A stretch of DNA of 6,750 bases, taken from assembly GCA_021129875.1 (NCBI GenBank), contig JAJOKK010000120.1:1-6750 (forward strand), in the 5' to 3' direction. The DNA comes from Candidatus Bipolaricaulota bacterium (GTDB lineage Bacteria > Bipolaricaulota > Bipolaricaulia > UBA7950 > UBA9294). Shown one piece after another: positions 5,633 through 6,750 of this stretch. Each line of letters opens with the position of its first letter. Positions within the stretch are counted from its first letter, which is position 1. The position numbers and the translations under genes are program-made. The notes below the pieces were generated by a model. The model was not told the DNA's origin. It was given only the letters and a program-made list of their open reading frames with translations, and made no database searches.

Positions 5633-5880
5633 ATTTCTCTCCTTTCAGCTTACTATCTGAATCTCTTACCACTCGGTTCACCGACCGCCGATAGAGTGAG
5701 AGGGTTGGTCAGTTGTTTGATCGGTCAACCCCTCACCCGGCATCTCACTCGCTGGATCGTGCTCTCCCTCTGCATGCTCCGCGCCGGTCCGGCCGATGAA
5801 CAGGCTACGGCAGGGCACTGGTAAGACGCAGCATCAGCAAGTGCGTCGCTACATCTCCCAGGGGAGAGAGGGACTTCCGC
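5633..5880 (-). promoter_or_regulatory. structured 248-nt spacer between rpmI and rplT, candidate RNA regulatory element
   Basis: No reading frame of useful length is seen on the coding strand. Several stem-loops can be drawn by eye. A 5-bp hairpin at 5854-5867 lies just after the rpmI stop, GACGCA/TGCGTC pair at 5825-5847, and TCGG-TGAA-CCGA forms a tetraloop hairpin at 5673-5684 before the rplT ribosome site. The largest structure, 5694-5750, has GGGTTG/CAACCC (5702-5707 with 5726-5731), which can be extended in two exclusive ways. In one, GAGTGAGA pairs with TCTCACTC (5694-5701 with 5743-5750); in the other, GTGAG pairs with CTCAC (5696-5700 with 5732-5736). None is followed by a T run, so they do not look like terminators. 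By analogy with L20 autoregulation this could be an L20-responsive site, but that is inference, as no L20 recognition junction was identified. Confidence 0.4.
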
Positions 5881-6075
5881 TCATTTTCCGAGCAATCGCT
5901 TGACATTCTTCGCCACGTTGCCGGTGAGTTCCTTTCCCTTACGTGCTTGCCGAACCGACTTCGATCGTTTTTTCACGTTCTTGTGAAAATAGTTAGACAT
6001 GTGATGGAAGAGCTTCCCGCTCTTCGAACGCTTAAAACGCTTGCTCGCCGCCCGATGCGTCTTCTGCTTCGGCAT
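5881..6075 (-). CDS. rpmI: 50S ribosomal protein L35
   Basis: Small, very basic protein of the large ribosomal subunit. The 64 residues have the family's length and opening (MPKQKTHRAASKRFKRSKSGK) and its closing VKRLLGK. The middle part, HHMSNYFHKNVKKRSKSVR, differs from the common sequence but keeps the charge pattern. ATG at 6075 is preceded by GGAGGAG with 5 nt spacing, a site that begins right after the infC stop (6088-6090). The two genes are therefore 12 nt apart and probably coupled. Confidence 0.96.
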   Translation of the reverse strand: MPKQKTHRAASKRFKRSKSGKLFHHMSNYFHKNVKKRSKSVRQARKGKELTGNVAKNVKRLLGK

Positions 6076-6087
6076 CTTCTCTCCTCC

Positions 6088-6603
6088 TCATTTGCGTTGC
6101 TGCTGTGTGGGAACAAGCAACATCTGCAGTATCTTTCCTCTCGCCTTCGGCTCTTCTTCCACCCGAGAGATATCGGATAGTTCCTCGGCGACTTTCTTTA
6201 ACAAGTCCCGGCCGCGAGATGAGTGCACAATCTCCCGCCCGCGGAAGAAGATCGTGACTCTGACCATATCTCCCAGTGTCAGAAATTTCCGCACCCGTTT
6301 CATCTTCGTCTGAAAATCGTGCTCCCCGATCTTAATCGTAAACTTCATCTCTTTCAGTCGGGAGCGGTGCTTCTGCTTACGTTCGCGCTTTTCCTGCTGA
6401 TAGTTGTACTTCCCATAGTCAACGATCTTGCAGACAGTCGGCTTCGCCTGTGGCGCCACCTCGACAAGGTCGAGACCCCTCTCTTTGGCAAGGGCAAGCG
6501 CGTCCGCGATTGCCAGTGTCCCGATGTTGCCACCTTTATCATCAATCACCCGGACCTCGCGTTCGCGGATCCGTTCGTTAACGCGCAGCTTTCTTCTTTT
6601 TAT
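6088..6603 (-). CDS. infC: Translation initiation factor IF-3, apparent AUA start
   Basis: IF3 binds the 30S subunit, prevents premature 50S joining and proofreads the start codon and initiator tRNA. With the proposed start the protein is 171 aa, the family's usual size. The N-domain reads LRVNERIREREVRVIDDKGG, then LVEVAPQAKPTVCKIVDYGKYNYQQ, a lysine/arginine-rich linker, and the C-domain with EMKFTIKIGEHDF, KRVRKFLTLGDMVRVTIFFRGRE and finally GKILQMLLVP. The only in-frame GTG (6549) would remove the conserved N-terminus, and the frame is closed by a stop at 6613-6615. Among codons between, ATA at 6603-6601 stands exactly 5 nt after AGGAGG (6609-6614), so it is the best start. CTG at 6588 has no suitable site. 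A rare start codon fits the known IF3 autoregulation of infC. Confidence 0.93.
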   Translation of the reverse strand: MKRRKLRVNERIREREVRVIDDKGGNIGTLAIADALALAKERGLDLVEVAPQAKPTVCKIVDYGKYNYQQEKRERKQKHRSRLKEMKFTIKIGEHDFQTKMKRVRKFLTLGDMVRVTIFFRGREIVHSSRGRDLLKKVAEELSDISRVEEEPKARGKILQMLLVPTQQQRK

Positions 6604-6614
6604 CCTTACCTCCT
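6601..6614 (-). promoter_or_regulatory. ribosome binding site and AUA start of infC
   Basis: A perfect AGGAGG (6614-6609) is followed by TAAGG and then ATA. The Shine-Dalgarno is made of the last two codons (AGG AGG) and the stop (TAA) of the upstream gene touches it, so the end of one gene forms the start signal of the next. A very strong site combined with a non-AUG codon is what IF3-sensitive infC starts look like. Confidence 0.75.
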
Positions 6615-6750
6615 ATTCTTGCTCTGCTGTCTTAACCGGTTCTGAGCTTGTTGCGTAAACCCTATCCACTGATTGTCTTCAATTTCAATCCCTAATTTCA
6701 AGTATTTTACCGCCTCGGGGGGTGTAGTAAGTCCCTCTTCGAATACTGCA
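6606..6750 (-). CDS. 3' end of an unidentified protein upstream of infC (partial)
   Basis: One minus-strand frame is open from the window edge to a TAA at 6608-6606, giving 47 residues that include the segment PPEAVKYLKLGIEIEDN, then QWIGFTQQAQ, and a basic tail ending SKNRR. The other two frames are closed. The gene continues outside the window. It ends 2 nt before the infC start, so it is probably in the same operon. The tail does not resemble the end of threonyl-tRNA synthetase, which often precedes infC, and I do not recognise the family. Confidence 0.6.
   Translation of the reverse strand, partial: AVFEEGLTTPPEAVKYLKLGIEIEDNQWIGFTQQAQNRLRQQSKNRR

Noticed and set aside
5694..5750. Intrinsic terminator after rpmI
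   Set aside because: The stem is strong but no T run follows on the minus strand, and rplT and the rest of the operon lie downstream.
5330..5824. 164-codon plus-strand open frame covering the rpmI-rplT spacer
   Set aside because: Most of it is antisense to rplT, it has no recognisable motifs, and the spacer part is better explained as structured RNA.

Overview
This is a bacterial chromosomal segment in which every recognisable gene lies on the minus strand. Read in the direction of transcription (high to low coordinates), the order is: the 3' end of an unidentified gene, infC (IF3), rpmI (L35), a 248-nt gene-free spacer, rplT (L20), glyQ and glyS (glycyl-tRNA synthetase alpha and beta), folB, folK, an rng-type ribonuclease, and a tRNA-Val(CAC). 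The content is core translation, folate synthesis and RNA processing. Several things mark it as bacterial: the infC-rpmI-rplT cluster, the split alpha/beta GlyRS, Shine-Dalgarno sites and non-AUG starts. No marker here fixes the phylum. Base composition looks moderately GC-rich by eye (not counted). The divergent GlyRS and RNase G suggest a lineage far from the usual models, but that is inference.

Layout. 6606-6750: last 47 codons of an unknown protein. 6088-6603: infC, apparently starting at AUA behind a perfect AGGAGG. 5881-6075: rpmI. 5633-5880: spacer with several stem-loops, one with two competing pairings. 5270-5632: rplT. 4342-5268: glyQ, one base after rplT. 2229-4349: glyS, overlapping glyQ by 8 nt. 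1852-2232: folB, overlapping glyS by 4 nt (ATGA). 1358-1888: folK, overlapping folB by 37 nt. 135-1379: rng, overlapping folK by 22 nt if its apparent AUU start is right. 2-74: tRNA-Val. The tight spacing suggests one long operon with translational coupling. Control points are likely at infC (IF3 sensing its own start codon) and perhaps in the rpmI-rplT spacer (L20 feedback).

The most unusual signal is a set of short in-frame tandem arrays, all with a 15-bp period, inside both GlyRS genes: four units in glyQ (4534-4593), and three (3082-3126), four (3511-3570) and six (2893-2982) units in glyS, plus a possible decayed one near 3786-3845. The units are unrelated in sequence between arrays but share the period, stay in frame as pentapeptide repeats, and carry short inverted arms. 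They sit at loops or in place of conserved segments. glyS also lacks roughly 50 residues near its N-terminus, and the RNase ends right after its catalytic domain without the family's zinc-link and C-terminal small domain.
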